The notes under the pieces are model-generated. The model saw only the letters and a list, made by a program, of their open reading frames with translations, was not told the DNA's origin and did no database searches. The position numbers were made by a program, and so were the translations under genes. DNA of 64,000 bases from Spirosoma agri. Its GTDB lineage: Bacteria; Bacteroidota; Bacteroidia; Cytophagales; Spirosomataceae. The stretch's first letter is position 1. Each line of letters begins with the position of its first letter. Where the stretch lies: contig NZ_JAAGNZ010000003.1 in the NCBI RefSeq assembly GCF_010747415.1, forward strand, positions 1-64,000, given 5' to 3'. This document shows positions 26,982-36,052 of this stretch, in pieces.

Positions 26982-29900
26982 ATGATTGACGCCACTACTA
27001 AAGTCGCTTATACGAATCCCTTCCCCGGGTTGAGAAGTTTCGACCGAGCAGACTCCTATTTGTTCTTTGGGCGGGACAATCAGATTCGTGACCTGAAAGA
27101 AAAACTACTCGACTCACGGTTTCTGGCTATCATCGGTTCGTCGGGAAGTGGCAAGTCATCGCTGATTAAGGCGGGTTTGATTGCTCAGCTCGTAAACGGG
27201 CCGGTAACCAAGGCGGCCTTCAAGCGGTGGCAGATTGTTTTTTTTAACCCGGAAGCCACTCCCTACCGCAACTTTGCGCAAGCTTTGCACCAAAGTCTGA
27301 GTGAGCATAACCAGTCGTTTGCAACGCATTTTTCGATCGATTCGGTCGAAAAACTGATTCGTACCGATTCCGAATCAATCGTTGGCTTGTGCGAGAATAC
27401 TAATCTGCTGCTCATTATCGACCAATTTGAGGAGTTGTTTCGCTACCAGCAACAGGAGACAAATCAGGACGAAATCACGGGCTTTATTAACCTGATTATT
27501 CGGTTGAGTCAACGCCAGGACTACTCGGTCTACGTGATTCTAGCGATGCGATCGGATTATCTCGACCAGTGCACCAACTACGTAGGGCTAACAGAAGCCA
27601 TCAACCACGGCTACTACCTGTTGCCAAAAATGAACCGGGACGAGATTCGGCAAGCCATCGAAACGCCGGCCAGCGTGATGGGAGCCTGTATTACCGACGA
27701 ACTGACAACCCGCCTGCTGAACGATATTGGGGCTAAAGCCGACCGGTTACCCATTTTACAGCATGCACTCATGCGTACCTGGAATCACTGGCAGAAGAAC
27801 CACAAAACGGACAGCCCAATTGGTATTGCCGACTATGAGGCCATTGGAACCATGCAGCGGGCCATCACGCTGCACGCAGAAGCGGTATATGGCGATCTGC
27901 CCGACGAAAAAAGTCAGCTGGCAACCGAAAAGCTGTTCAAGGCGCTGATTGTCGTGAGCGAAGGGGACGAAGGGTTTATCAGTCCGGCATCCATCGGCAC
28001 AATCAGCCAGGTAGCGGGTACGCCGGTGTCCTTGCTGATTGACGTGCTGAACCGGTTTCGCGAGCCGGGCGTCGCTTTTTTAACTCCTCCCCTATCGGTC
28101 AATGCTGACTCAAGCCTGATTATCGACGTATCGCATGAACGCATCATCAACTTGTGGGATCGGCTGCAAAGCTGGGTAAGGGAAGAAACCGATTCGGCCA
28201 AATTTTACCAGCAGGTCAGCAGTTCGGCTATGCTCTACCAACAGGGGCAAGTTGGTTTATGGACCAATCCGGAATTGCAGATTGGGCTGAAGTGGCTGGC
28301 CGAAAACCGACCTACTCAGGCTTGGGCCAACCGCTATGACCCTTACCTCGAACGGGCTACCAATTTTCTGGACTATAGCCGGCAACAGTATGATTTCGAG
28401 ATTCAGAATAAAGAAGAACGCCAGCGAAAAGAATTGCGACGTGCCCGGTCATCCGCCATTTTCCTGGGCATCGGTGCGCTTGTTTCTTTAGTATTCCTGA
28501 TTGTTTCGATGGTGTTGCGTACCAATGCCCAGCAGAGCGAAAACCAGGCTATCAAGGAACGAAAAGTGGCCCTTGATCAGCGTAGCCTGGCCGAAGCACA
28601 GACCCGCGAGGCCATCACACAAAAGAAAATTGCCGAACAGCAGGAAATCATTACCGAGCAACAGAAGAAACTGACCGATGAACAGCGGAACATAGCCGTA
28701 GTCGAAAAAAGTAAAGCGGAGTCGCAGAAGCAGATTGCCGAAGAGGCCCAAATCAACGCGGAGAAACAGAAAGATCGGGCTCAGGCGGCTCAGGTCGTTG
28801 CCGAATCGCAGAAGCAGATTGCTCAGGAGGCCCAGCGTAACGCAGAGAAGCAGAAAGATCTGGCTCAGCTTGCTCAGGTTGCGGCTGAAAAACAGAAACT
28901 CATTGCCCAGAAAGCACAGAGTTACGCCGAGCAGCAACGGGGCAAAGCCATTGCTCGCTCGGTGGCGGTGCAATCGTATCAAATGGCTGAAAACGCGCAG
29001 GATGATTTACCGGCTCTCCTGGCTCTGGAAGCGTATACGCTCAATCTTAAAAACGGCGGGGAAGTGGACAATCCGGAAATTTTCAATGCCCTTTCCAAAG
29101 CCGCTGATGTCCGGCCACCGTTACGACGGCATACCGACATTGTGCGCGCGCTGGCGCTGTCGTCCTCTCCCAATGAGGTAATCATTGCTTCAGGAAGCGA
29201 TGATGGTACGGTTAAACTATGGACATTCGGTAATCTGGCCCAGCCCCCCCGCTCCCTGATGACCCGCAGCAAAAATCCCGACGGAATCCGGGCGGTTGCG
29301 TTCGACAAACACGCCAGGAACGTTTACGGAGCCAGTGAAAGTGGACTGCTCTACAGCTGGTCGTTAAACACAACCGAAACAAGGCCCACGATCATAAAAG
29401 CCCATACCGGCCCCATAAGCGCCCTACTCACCACAGCCGATTTTGGGATGCTGATATCCATTGGGGCAGATGGGCACATTCGTAGCTGGAAACCAACCGC
29501 AACCGGTCTTGACTCGGTCCAGCATGTGCGGGCTGCCATGCCACTTCACTGTGGCCGGCTCAGCCCCGATGGCAAGCGGTTATTTTGCGGATCGTCAAAC
29601 GGGCGAATGGTCAGTTTTGACCTGGCCAACCTGAAAAATCAACCTGTGGTTTTTACCCGCCGGGAATTTGGTAACCGCCTGACGGCACTGGCTTTTAACC
29701 CCAGTGGTGACCGGCTCATAACCGGGAGTGCATCAGGATTGGTTGTTGCCTGGACAATAGCGGGCAATGAACCGGAAGAAACTGGCCAGTTATTGTCCAG
29801 TCGGCACACGTCTACCGTGAACGATATTACCTTCTCACCCCACGGTAAACTACTGGCTACTTGCAGCGCCGACTGGTCGATTCATATCTGGGATTATAAC

Positions 29901-30152
29901 ACGCTGTCACAACAGCAGCAGCCCATTGTTATCAATGCCTTTGATTCGTGGGTTATGTCCATTCGGTTTAGCAGCGACAACAAGTATCTGGTTGCCTGCG
30001 GAGCCGATAAAACGGTACGCATCCACGACATTGACGTAACCGAACTGTATGCCAGCCTGACCAAAAAAATCAAGCGAAACATGACCCCAGAGGAGTGGAG
30101 CAAATACATCGGGAACGATATTCCCTACGAAAAATTTAAAACGGATTACTAG
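26982..30152 (+). CDS. nSTAND1-type NTPase with membrane helix, coiled coil and WD40 repeats
   Basis: The 1056-residue protein begins NPFPGLRSF, typical of the novel STAND NTPase 1 family, with Walker A GSSGSGKS (52-59) and Walker B LLLIIDQFEELF (Asp147). A winged-helix-like region follows, then a membrane helix (about 489-510). A long coiled coil (about 515-660) contains imperfect repeats of the type AEKQKDxAQxAQ. WD40 repeats (about 710-1030) close the protein. STAND proteins are ATP-driven switches that oligomerise on ligand binding. A membrane-anchored NTPase with a WD40 scaffold, 34 bases after the RsbW-like gene, suggests it senses or transmits a signal in the same circuit. Confidence 0.85.
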   Translation: MIDATTKVAYTNPFPGLRSFDRADSYLFFGRDNQIRDLKEKLLDSRFLAIIGSSGSGKSSLIKAGLIAQLVNGPVTKAAFKRWQIVFFNPEATPYRNFAQALHQSLSEHNQSFATHFSIDSVEKLIRTDSESIVGLCENTNLLLIIDQFEELFRYQQQETNQDEITGFINLIIRLSQRQDYSVYVILAMRSDYLDQCTNYVGLTEAINHGYYLLPKMNRDEIRQAIETPASVMGACITDELTTRLLNDIGAKADRLPILQHALMRTWNHWQKNHKTDSPIGIADYEAIGTMQRAITLHAEAVYGDLPDEKSQLATEKLFKALIVVSEGDEGFISPASIGTISQVAGTPVSLLIDVLNRFREPGVAFLTPPLSVNADSSLIIDVSHERIINLWDRLQSWVREETDSAKFYQQVSSSAMLYQQGQVGLWTNPELQIGLKWLAENRPTQAWANRYDPYLERATNFLDYSRQQYDFEIQNKEERQRKELRRARSSAIFLGIGALVSLVFLIVSMVLRTNAQQSENQAIKERKVALDQRSLAEAQTREAITQKKIAEQQEIITEQQKKLTDEQRNIAVVEKSKAESQKQIAEEAQINAEKQKDRAQAAQVVAESQKQIAQEAQRNAEKQKDLAQLAQVAAEKQKLIAQKAQSYAEQQRGKAIARSVAVQSYQMAENAQDDLPALLALEAYTLNLKNGGEVDNPEIFNALSKAADVRPPLRRHTDIVRALALSSSPNEVIIASGSDDGTVKLWTFGNLAQPPRSLMTRSKNPDGIRAVAFDKHARNVYGASESGLLYSWSLNTTETRPTIIKAHTGPISALLTTADFGMLISIGADGHIRSWKPTATGLDSVQHVRAAMPLHCGRLSPDGKRLFCGSSNGRMVSFDLANLKNQPVVFTRREFGNRLTALAFNPSGDRLITGSASGLVVAWTIAGNEPEETGQLLSSRHTSTVNDITFSPHGKLLATCSADWSIHIWDYNTLSQQQQPIVINAFDSWVMSIRFSSDNKYLVACGADKTVRIHDIDVTELYASLTKKIKRNMTPEEWSKYIGNDIPYEKFKTDY

Positions 30153-30166
30153 CGCATCAACGGCTT

Positions 30167-32806
30167 ATGAACATGGTCAACCGCATCTGCCTGGTCCTAG
30201 CGTCACTGCTACTGGTTGCTACTGGCCAAATAGCCACTGCCCAGATGAGCTGCGATGAGTCGGTGGCCGTTCCGCAGGCCGAAAAGCGGTATGCTACGGG
30301 AAACTTCGATGATGTGTTCTCCTTGCTGTTGCCCTGTTCCCAAAGTGGCAGCTTTACCGTCAATGGCCGCGTACAGGCACTCAAGATTCTGTCTATGAGC
30401 TACCTGGCTATTGATTCAATGCAACAGAGCGCACAGGCCATCAGCCAGCTATTGGCTCTGAATCCTAAATTTGAACCCGATTATCTGGCCTCACCACGGT
30501 ATAAGACCCTGTTCCAGCAGGTGCGGGATTCGCAGGAGGAGATTATTCAGGTTACTTCGGTGTCGAAAAAGGCCGAAAACCTGTTGTATGTGCCGGCTAC
30601 GGTTATGGTGATTTCGAGCAGGGATTTTGTCCAGCGGGGCTACCAGAGTCTCGAACAGGTTCTGCACGATCTGCCCGGCTTCGACGTCATAAAGGGGAAT
30701 GGTCCCGGCTATTCCAACTTCTACCAGCGGGGCTACCGCTCGACCTCCAACGACCGGACGCTGATGCTCATCGACGGCGTTGAAGAGAACGATCTGGCGT
30801 CGAGTAATATTCCCATCTCGCAACAATACGCCCTGTCGGATATTGACCGGGTAGAGGTGATTTATGGACCGGCCTCAACCATGTACGGAGCCAATGCATT
30901 CGCCGGTGTCATCAACATTATTACCAAAAGTTTTCGAAACTTGTCCGGTCCGGCCCGGCAGCTAGCTTTTACGGGGCAGGCGCGCACGGGTGCGTTGAAT
31001 ACCACTTATTTCGATGGCGTGCTGACAGCAAAAACGCCCGACGTAGCCATATCGGTAACAACCCGGCTTTATCGCTCCGATGAGATAGACTTATCGAAAT
31101 ACCCCGAATGGAACTTCAATTCCCGGACTGCCGCCGACTATACTGGCCAACTGGATATTACAGGAGCTGACGCAACCAAGCAATATGTAGACAAAACCAA
31201 CCTGTTGGGTCAGTACCCGAACAGCAATCTGTTTACGGTCAATTACGATCCTGCCGGCGTAGCTACCGGTATCCGCCTGACCCAGCAGGGTGCTGAGCGG
31301 GCTGCCAACATCGACAACAATCTATTCGGCAAAACGCTGAACGACCAGCCTGTGCGGTTCAACGATTCATCGTTCGACTGGTCAGTACGGGCAAAGGTAG
31401 AATTTAAAGACCTGACCATTTCGTTATTAAACTGGAAAACCGACGAAGGAGCCACCCCGTGGTATACGAACCGATCAACATTATCAGCCGCCAAAAATCC
31501 GCGCTGGGTCACGAACAACCGAGCGTTTTCAATTACGTATAGTAAATACATCAGCGATAAATTTCAACTGACCAATATCACGTCGTATCTGCTCCACGAG
31601 ATCAACGGTAATTCCAGTCTGGTAACCTACAACGGCTATTACAATGGCAAACTGGGCCTTCTGGAACTGGCTAAAGATTCGGTTCCTAAATCGATTATTA
31701 CCTATTATTACCGTATATCCACCCAGTTACGAAACGAGCTGCGCCTTTTCTGGACACCCGTTTCCAATGTGGAAGTAAACAGCGGGCTCGAATTCAGGAG
31801 CGGTCTGATCCAGGGCAATTATATCACCTCATCAAAGCCTCTGCCCGACGAAACCGGCTTAGTAGCCACTGGTTCGGGGGCGGTGTTGGGAGGAAATAAC
31901 TTCCAGACGCTCGACCTCAGTCTTTACTCGCAGGTAACGTATCGCCCGCGTAAAGAGCTGAAAGTAGTCGGTGGATTACGGGTCGACAACAACCGTATCC
32001 GGACAAATGGTGGCTACGGCACCGTGGCCAATCCCAGACTGGCAGTTATTTACAGTCCGGGCAAGTATGTGTTCAAAGGCATTTATGCCGAAGCCTTCAA
32101 AGACGCGTCCTTTCTGCAGAAATACGCGACCACTTCAACCCGTACACTAACGAATCCAAATCTGTTGCCCGAACGGGTACGAAACATTGAGTTCAGTGCC
32201 TATTATCAGGTAACCAAACAGGTGTCTATGAACGTAGTAAGCTACATGGCCGACTACAGCGATGCGGTTGGCGTAGCCATCGTACCACTCGAAGGGGGGC
32301 GCACAACGCAGCAGTTTCAGGCCATTGGCCGTCGCCGGATCTGGGGGATTCAGGGCGAAGGCAACTACAGAGTCAACCGGCTTAATGCCTGGTGGAATTT
32401 CACGTACACCAACCCCATCGATCCCGAGAGCAACAAACGAGTCAGCGATATTGCCGATTACATGATCAATGCGGGTGGTCATTACCAGTTTCTGCCCAAA
32501 CTGAGCCTATACCTCTCGGGAAATTACGTCAGTGCGCGTAAGAGTGGAATGGGTACATCGGGCAGTAATAATCCGACTCAGCGTTTTGACCCCTTCCTGC
32601 TTCTGAATTCAAACCTTACGTACAGCAACCTGGTGAATGGATTGTCTGTGCAGCTATCAGCAGCCAATCTACTCAACAACGAATATTTCGTGCCCGGCAT
32701 TCGGGAAGCCGACAACACGACTTACGCATCGCGTTTTCCGCAGGCTCGTCGACAAGTGTCGATCGCCCTTTTGTACACATTTAAACTGAGTGATTCGTCC
32801 CGCTAG
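30167..32806 (+). CDS. TonB-dependent outer-membrane receptor with N-terminal TPR-like extension
   Basis: The 879-residue protein has a signal peptide (about 1-25, ending ATA), an extension of about 100 residues with TPR-like helices, a plug domain (about 125-240, LIDGVEE and RVEVIYGPASTMYGANA) and a 22-strand-type barrel ending in an aromatic-rich strand (SIALLYTFKL). No carboxypeptidase-like domain is present, so it resembles colicin I receptor/FecA-like proteins rather than SusC. It lies 15 bases after the STAND gene, suggesting that substrate uptake or sensing is tied to the signalling genes. Confidence 0.88.
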   Translation: MNMVNRICLVLASLLLVATGQIATAQMSCDESVAVPQAEKRYATGNFDDVFSLLLPCSQSGSFTVNGRVQALKILSMSYLAIDSMQQSAQAISQLLALNPKFEPDYLASPRYKTLFQQVRDSQEEIIQVTSVSKKAENLLYVPATVMVISSRDFVQRGYQSLEQVLHDLPGFDVIKGNGPGYSNFYQRGYRSTSNDRTLMLIDGVEENDLASSNIPISQQYALSDIDRVEVIYGPASTMYGANAFAGVINIITKSFRNLSGPARQLAFTGQARTGALNTTYFDGVLTAKTPDVAISVTTRLYRSDEIDLSKYPEWNFNSRTAADYTGQLDITGADATKQYVDKTNLLGQYPNSNLFTVNYDPAGVATGIRLTQQGAERAANIDNNLFGKTLNDQPVRFNDSSFDWSVRAKVEFKDLTISLLNWKTDEGATPWYTNRSTLSAAKNPRWVTNNRAFSITYSKYISDKFQLTNITSYLLHEINGNSSLVTYNGYYNGKLGLLELAKDSVPKSIITYYYRISTQLRNELRLFWTPVSNVEVNSGLEFRSGLIQGNYITSSKPLPDETGLVATGSGAVLGGNNFQTLDLSLYSQVTYRPRKELKVVGGLRVDNNRIRTNGGYGTVANPRLAVIYSPGKYVFKGIYAEAFKDASFLQKYATTSTRTLTNPNLLPERVRNIEFSAYYQVTKQVSMNVVSYMADYSDAVGVAIVPLEGGRTTQQFQAIGRRRIWGIQGEGNYRVNRLNAWWNFTYTNPIDPESNKRVSDIADYMINAGGHYQFLPKLSLYLSGNYVSARKSGMGTSGSNNPTQRFDPFLLLNSNLTYSNLVNGLSVQLSAANLLNNEYFVPGIREADNTTYASRFPQARRQVSIALLYTFKLSDSSR

Positions 32807-32851
32807 CGCGCTTATCTAACACCGGTATTAGTCCTTAGCCAGTAAGTAACC

Positions 32852-33418
32852 ATGAATATTTCAGTCTTTCCTCCTCTTACAAAATCAGTAATGCTCGATG
32901 ATCCTTATTGCATTGCCGAAGCTTCCTTTCCCGAGTACATTTATGACATTGGCGCACTTCGGATACGGGCCTGGCATGACGAACCGGGCGTAGATGCTAC
33001 ATTTTTCGACCGGCGAACCTGGATTGAACCCATCGACCAAACGGCGCAGCACTGGGTTGTAACCCGAAAAAATGTGGTCGTAGCCGCGGCACGAATGAGC
33101 TTTCACGACACGCTGGACAGTGTTCCCTATGCATCACTGCTGCCCAACAGTCACTGGTCACTGTATACTCATAAAGCCATTGCTTCCATCAACCGGCTGG
33201 TTGTTGACCCACGCTTTCGTGGACGGGGGCTGGCCAGACTCCTCGACCAGGCCAGAATAGGTATGGCCATCGACAAGGGGGTAGATGTGATTCTGGCGCA
33301 ACCGCAGATAAGTCGCCTGGAGACCCTCAAGAAGCTGAACTTTTCATACGTCTGCGAATTACCCCGCACACCCGAAATGCCTAATCGCCCGCTGTTTTTC
33401 ATGCACCGCCATTTGTAG
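32852..33418 (+). CDS. GNAT-family acetyltransferase
   Basis: The 188-residue protein has the GNAT core, with the acetyl-CoA loop VDPRFRGRGLARLLDQARIGMA matching the R/Q-x-x-G-x-G/A pattern. The acceptor is unknown; members acetylate amines on small molecules or proteins. The gene lies between the TonB receptor and the HEAT-carrier gene with short gaps (45 and 11 bases). Confidence 0.85.
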   Translation: MNISVFPPLTKSVMLDDPYCIAEASFPEYIYDIGALRIRAWHDEPGVDATFFDRRTWIEPIDQTAQHWVVTRKNVVVAAARMSFHDTLDSVPYASLLPNSHWSLYTHKAIASINRLVVDPRFRGRGLARLLDQARIGMAIDKGVDVILAQPQISRLETLKKLNFSYVCELPRTPEMPNRPLFFMHRHL

Positions 33419-33429
33419 AGAAGACTACT

Positions 33430-36012
33430 ATGACCCAACGCGATACAGTCTACAAATTAATGAACATACAGCCGGGCGAAGGAAAGACCGTGCTCCTGTT
33501 TGTAACCTACTCGCTGTTTATGGGAGTAGCGGTGGCTGTATTTTATACCTGTACAACATCGCTGTTCTTAACCAGCTTCACCCGCAGCGAGTTGCCAATA
33601 GCATTCATTGCGGGCGGGGTGCTCATTTATGGACTGGGTCTGGCAGTGCGGCTCCTCCAGCGAACCATATCCTTTGTGCAGCTAAATAGAACGCTGCTGG
33701 CTTTTCTGGTGGTCACGGTGGCAAGTATGTTGATGGCCCCTAGCCAGATGCATACCAAGTGGCTTTATTTCGTACTATTCCTGTGGAACCGCGTATTCGT
33801 ATTCATCAACGGCATCACATTCTGGGCCACAGCTTCCCGCATTTTTAACCTGCAGCAGGCCAAACGCCTGTTCAGTTTCATCAGCATGGGCGACGTGATC
33901 TCATCGGTCCTGAGCTATTTTTCGGTTCCTATTCTGCTTCGTTTCGTTTCCACCGAAAAATTGCTTTTTATCTCGCTGATTTCCCTATTCGTCTGCGCCG
34001 GTTTGCTGACGGTTATCATGAAACGCTGCCACAGCCAGTTCACGGCGGTACCCAGCCAGGCACAAACGTCGGGAGAAGCCATCGCCGATTCCGAACCCCT
34101 CGTTGATCCTCCGTATTACCGGTTGCTCTACCTACTGGCCCTCTTACCCGTCTTTGGGTTGGTATACGTCGAATTCATGTTCACGGTGGAACTGAAAGAA
34201 GTTTTTCCAGACAAAGAGATCATGGCCGGTTTTCTGGGTATTTTCTTCGGGTTCTGTGCCATCGTCGAAGCCGCGATCAAATCGTTTCTGTACAATCGGC
34301 TGATCAGTACCTATTCCATCCGAACCGGCATTATCTTACTTCCATTAACCCTCCTGTTCAGTTACGTCGTAACGGCGGTTTATGGGTCGCTCTACGGCAC
34401 AACGTCGCTCTTTGTGGCGTTTGTCACGCTGAGCCGATTCTTCATGAGTTCGGTTCGGAAGTCTATCAACGACCCGGCTTATCAGGTGCTCTTTCAGCCA
34501 ATTCCATCCATAGAACGTACGCGGTTGCAGAGTCGGATCGAAGGCGGCCCCAAGGCACTGGGGAATACGCTAGCGGGGGTTCTGCTGTTGATTCTGACCA
34601 AGTTCAGTGCCATCACGCTCGTGCACCTGAGCTACCTGTTTCTGATTGTCATTGGCGTATGGACCTACGTTGCCTTCCAGGTCCGGACCGAATACCGCGA
34701 CATGCTCCAAAAAGCCGTGGCTAAATCAGCCGCGCTCCTGCAAACGCTAGCAACGCGCTCGCCCAAGGCCGCTATTTCGGAGAACAGCCGGCGCTTGAGT
34801 AGCAATCAGTCCTTTGATCTGATGGTACAGCTCGCCCACTCCGACTCACCCGAAGATCGCCTGCGGGCAGCACTTGAATTAGGCCACTCGGGACGCTACT
34901 ATGCCTATACGCACCTCCTGACGCTCTTGCAGGACGAACACCCCGTCGTACGAAAAGCAGCACTACTGGCGGCAGGAAACCTGCGCAAACCCGAACTCTG
35001 GGCGCGTCTGCTCGATCACCTGGTACTGGAACAATACCGAAACACCGCCATGACGGCCCTGGTCAGTATCGGTGAACCGGTGGTGCCTGTGCTGACCCGT
35101 TTTTTCAATAATACCGATCAGTCTCCCGATGTTCAGGCGCACGTTGTCCGGCTTGTTAATGAAATTGGTGGAGAGACAGCCCTGCGTTTTCTGCGCGCGC
35201 GCATCAATCATCCGGTGCAGGCCGTTCGCGACAACGTGTTCGAAGGGCTGCACAAAATGAGACACCGGGCCACCGTAACCGAACGCTCCCATATCCTGTT
35301 GCAGCTCGACGAGCAGCTGGGTTTCCTCGTCTGGCTGGGTGCTGCGCGCCTGGACCTGGGCGACTATTCCCGACAATCGGCCCTGATTCAGTCACTGGAG
35401 GCCGAAAAGCAACTCGTGGTACCCAAGATTTTTCATTTACTGGCGGTTCTGTACGGCGATGATCGTTTCGACGTTATCGGCAGGCTCATTACCGAGCCGA
35501 ATAATGAGTTGCAAGGTTACCTGATCGAACTGCTCAATACGACGCTGCCCGATGAGTTCAAACGTAAAATAGTCCCTTTGTTTGCCGATGTACCGCTGGC
35601 GCAGAAGCTGAGCCGGTGTGCCGTTTATTATCCGCAGCAGCGGCTGTCGACGGAAGCCCGGCTACACGACATTATCAATAAGGATTTCAATAAAATAACA
35701 CCCCGGCTCAAAGCAATTGCCATCCGGGAACTCCTCAACGACTTTCATACTGATCCAACGACCATTCTGGTCGCCAGTGCGGCTTCGGCGAACAGATTGA
35801 TTTCCGAAACTGCGTTTTATGTACTGCATGTACGGAACCCCGTCCGCTTTGCAGCGTTGCACACCGCCCTCTACCCGCTCGCAGACAAGACCCATTACCA
35901 GACAGCCGACCGCATTGCCAAGGGACTGACGCTGGATAACCTGCTGATCCAGCAGGATGAGCTGGTAAGAAGTGAGGCCGCTACGACCCAATTTGCCCAA
36001 ACTGAAACCTAA
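33430..36012 (+). CDS. Membrane carrier (MFS/ATP-ADP-carrier-like) fused to HEAT repeats
   Basis: The first 430 residues contain about 10-12 hydrophobic helices in the manner of an MFS or nucleotide (Tlc/Npt-like) carrier. The second half (about 460-720) holds HEAT-type repeats such as AALELGHSGRYYAYTHLL and HPVVRKAALLAAGNL, followed by more helical repeats to residue 860. HEAT repeats usually bind proteins, so this may be a signalling-linked carrier or a carrier-fold scaffold. It lies 11 bases after the GNAT gene. The transported substrate is not evident. Confidence 0.7.
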   Translation: MTQRDTVYKLMNIQPGEGKTVLLFVTYSLFMGVAVAVFYTCTTSLFLTSFTRSELPIAFIAGGVLIYGLGLAVRLLQRTISFVQLNRTLLAFLVVTVASMLMAPSQMHTKWLYFVLFLWNRVFVFINGITFWATASRIFNLQQAKRLFSFISMGDVISSVLSYFSVPILLRFVSTEKLLFISLISLFVCAGLLTVIMKRCHSQFTAVPSQAQTSGEAIADSEPLVDPPYYRLLYLLALLPVFGLVYVEFMFTVELKEVFPDKEIMAGFLGIFFGFCAIVEAAIKSFLYNRLISTYSIRTGIILLPLTLLFSYVVTAVYGSLYGTTSLFVAFVTLSRFFMSSVRKSINDPAYQVLFQPIPSIERTRLQSRIEGGPKALGNTLAGVLLLILTKFSAITLVHLSYLFLIVIGVWTYVAFQVRTEYRDMLQKAVAKSAALLQTLATRSPKAAISENSRRLSSNQSFDLMVQLAHSDSPEDRLRAALELGHSGRYYAYTHLLTLLQDEHPVVRKAALLAAGNLRKPELWARLLDHLVLEQYRNTAMTALVSIGEPVVPVLTRFFNNTDQSPDVQAHVVRLVNEIGGETALRFLRARINHPVQAVRDNVFEGLHKMRHRATVTERSHILLQLDEQLGFLVWLGAARLDLGDYSRQSALIQSLEAEKQLVVPKIFHLLAVLYGDDRFDVIGRLITEPNNELQGYLIELLNTTLPDEFKRKIVPLFADVPLAQKLSRCAVYYPQQRLSTEARLHDIINKDFNKITPRLKAIAIRELLNDFHTDPTTILVASAASANRLISETAFYVLHVRNPVRFAALHTALYPLADKTHYQTADRIAKGLTLDNLLIQQDELVRSEAATTQFAQTET

Positions 36013-36052
36013 CCACGCGCTGGCCACCTACTGATTCACTCGTTGTACGCTT

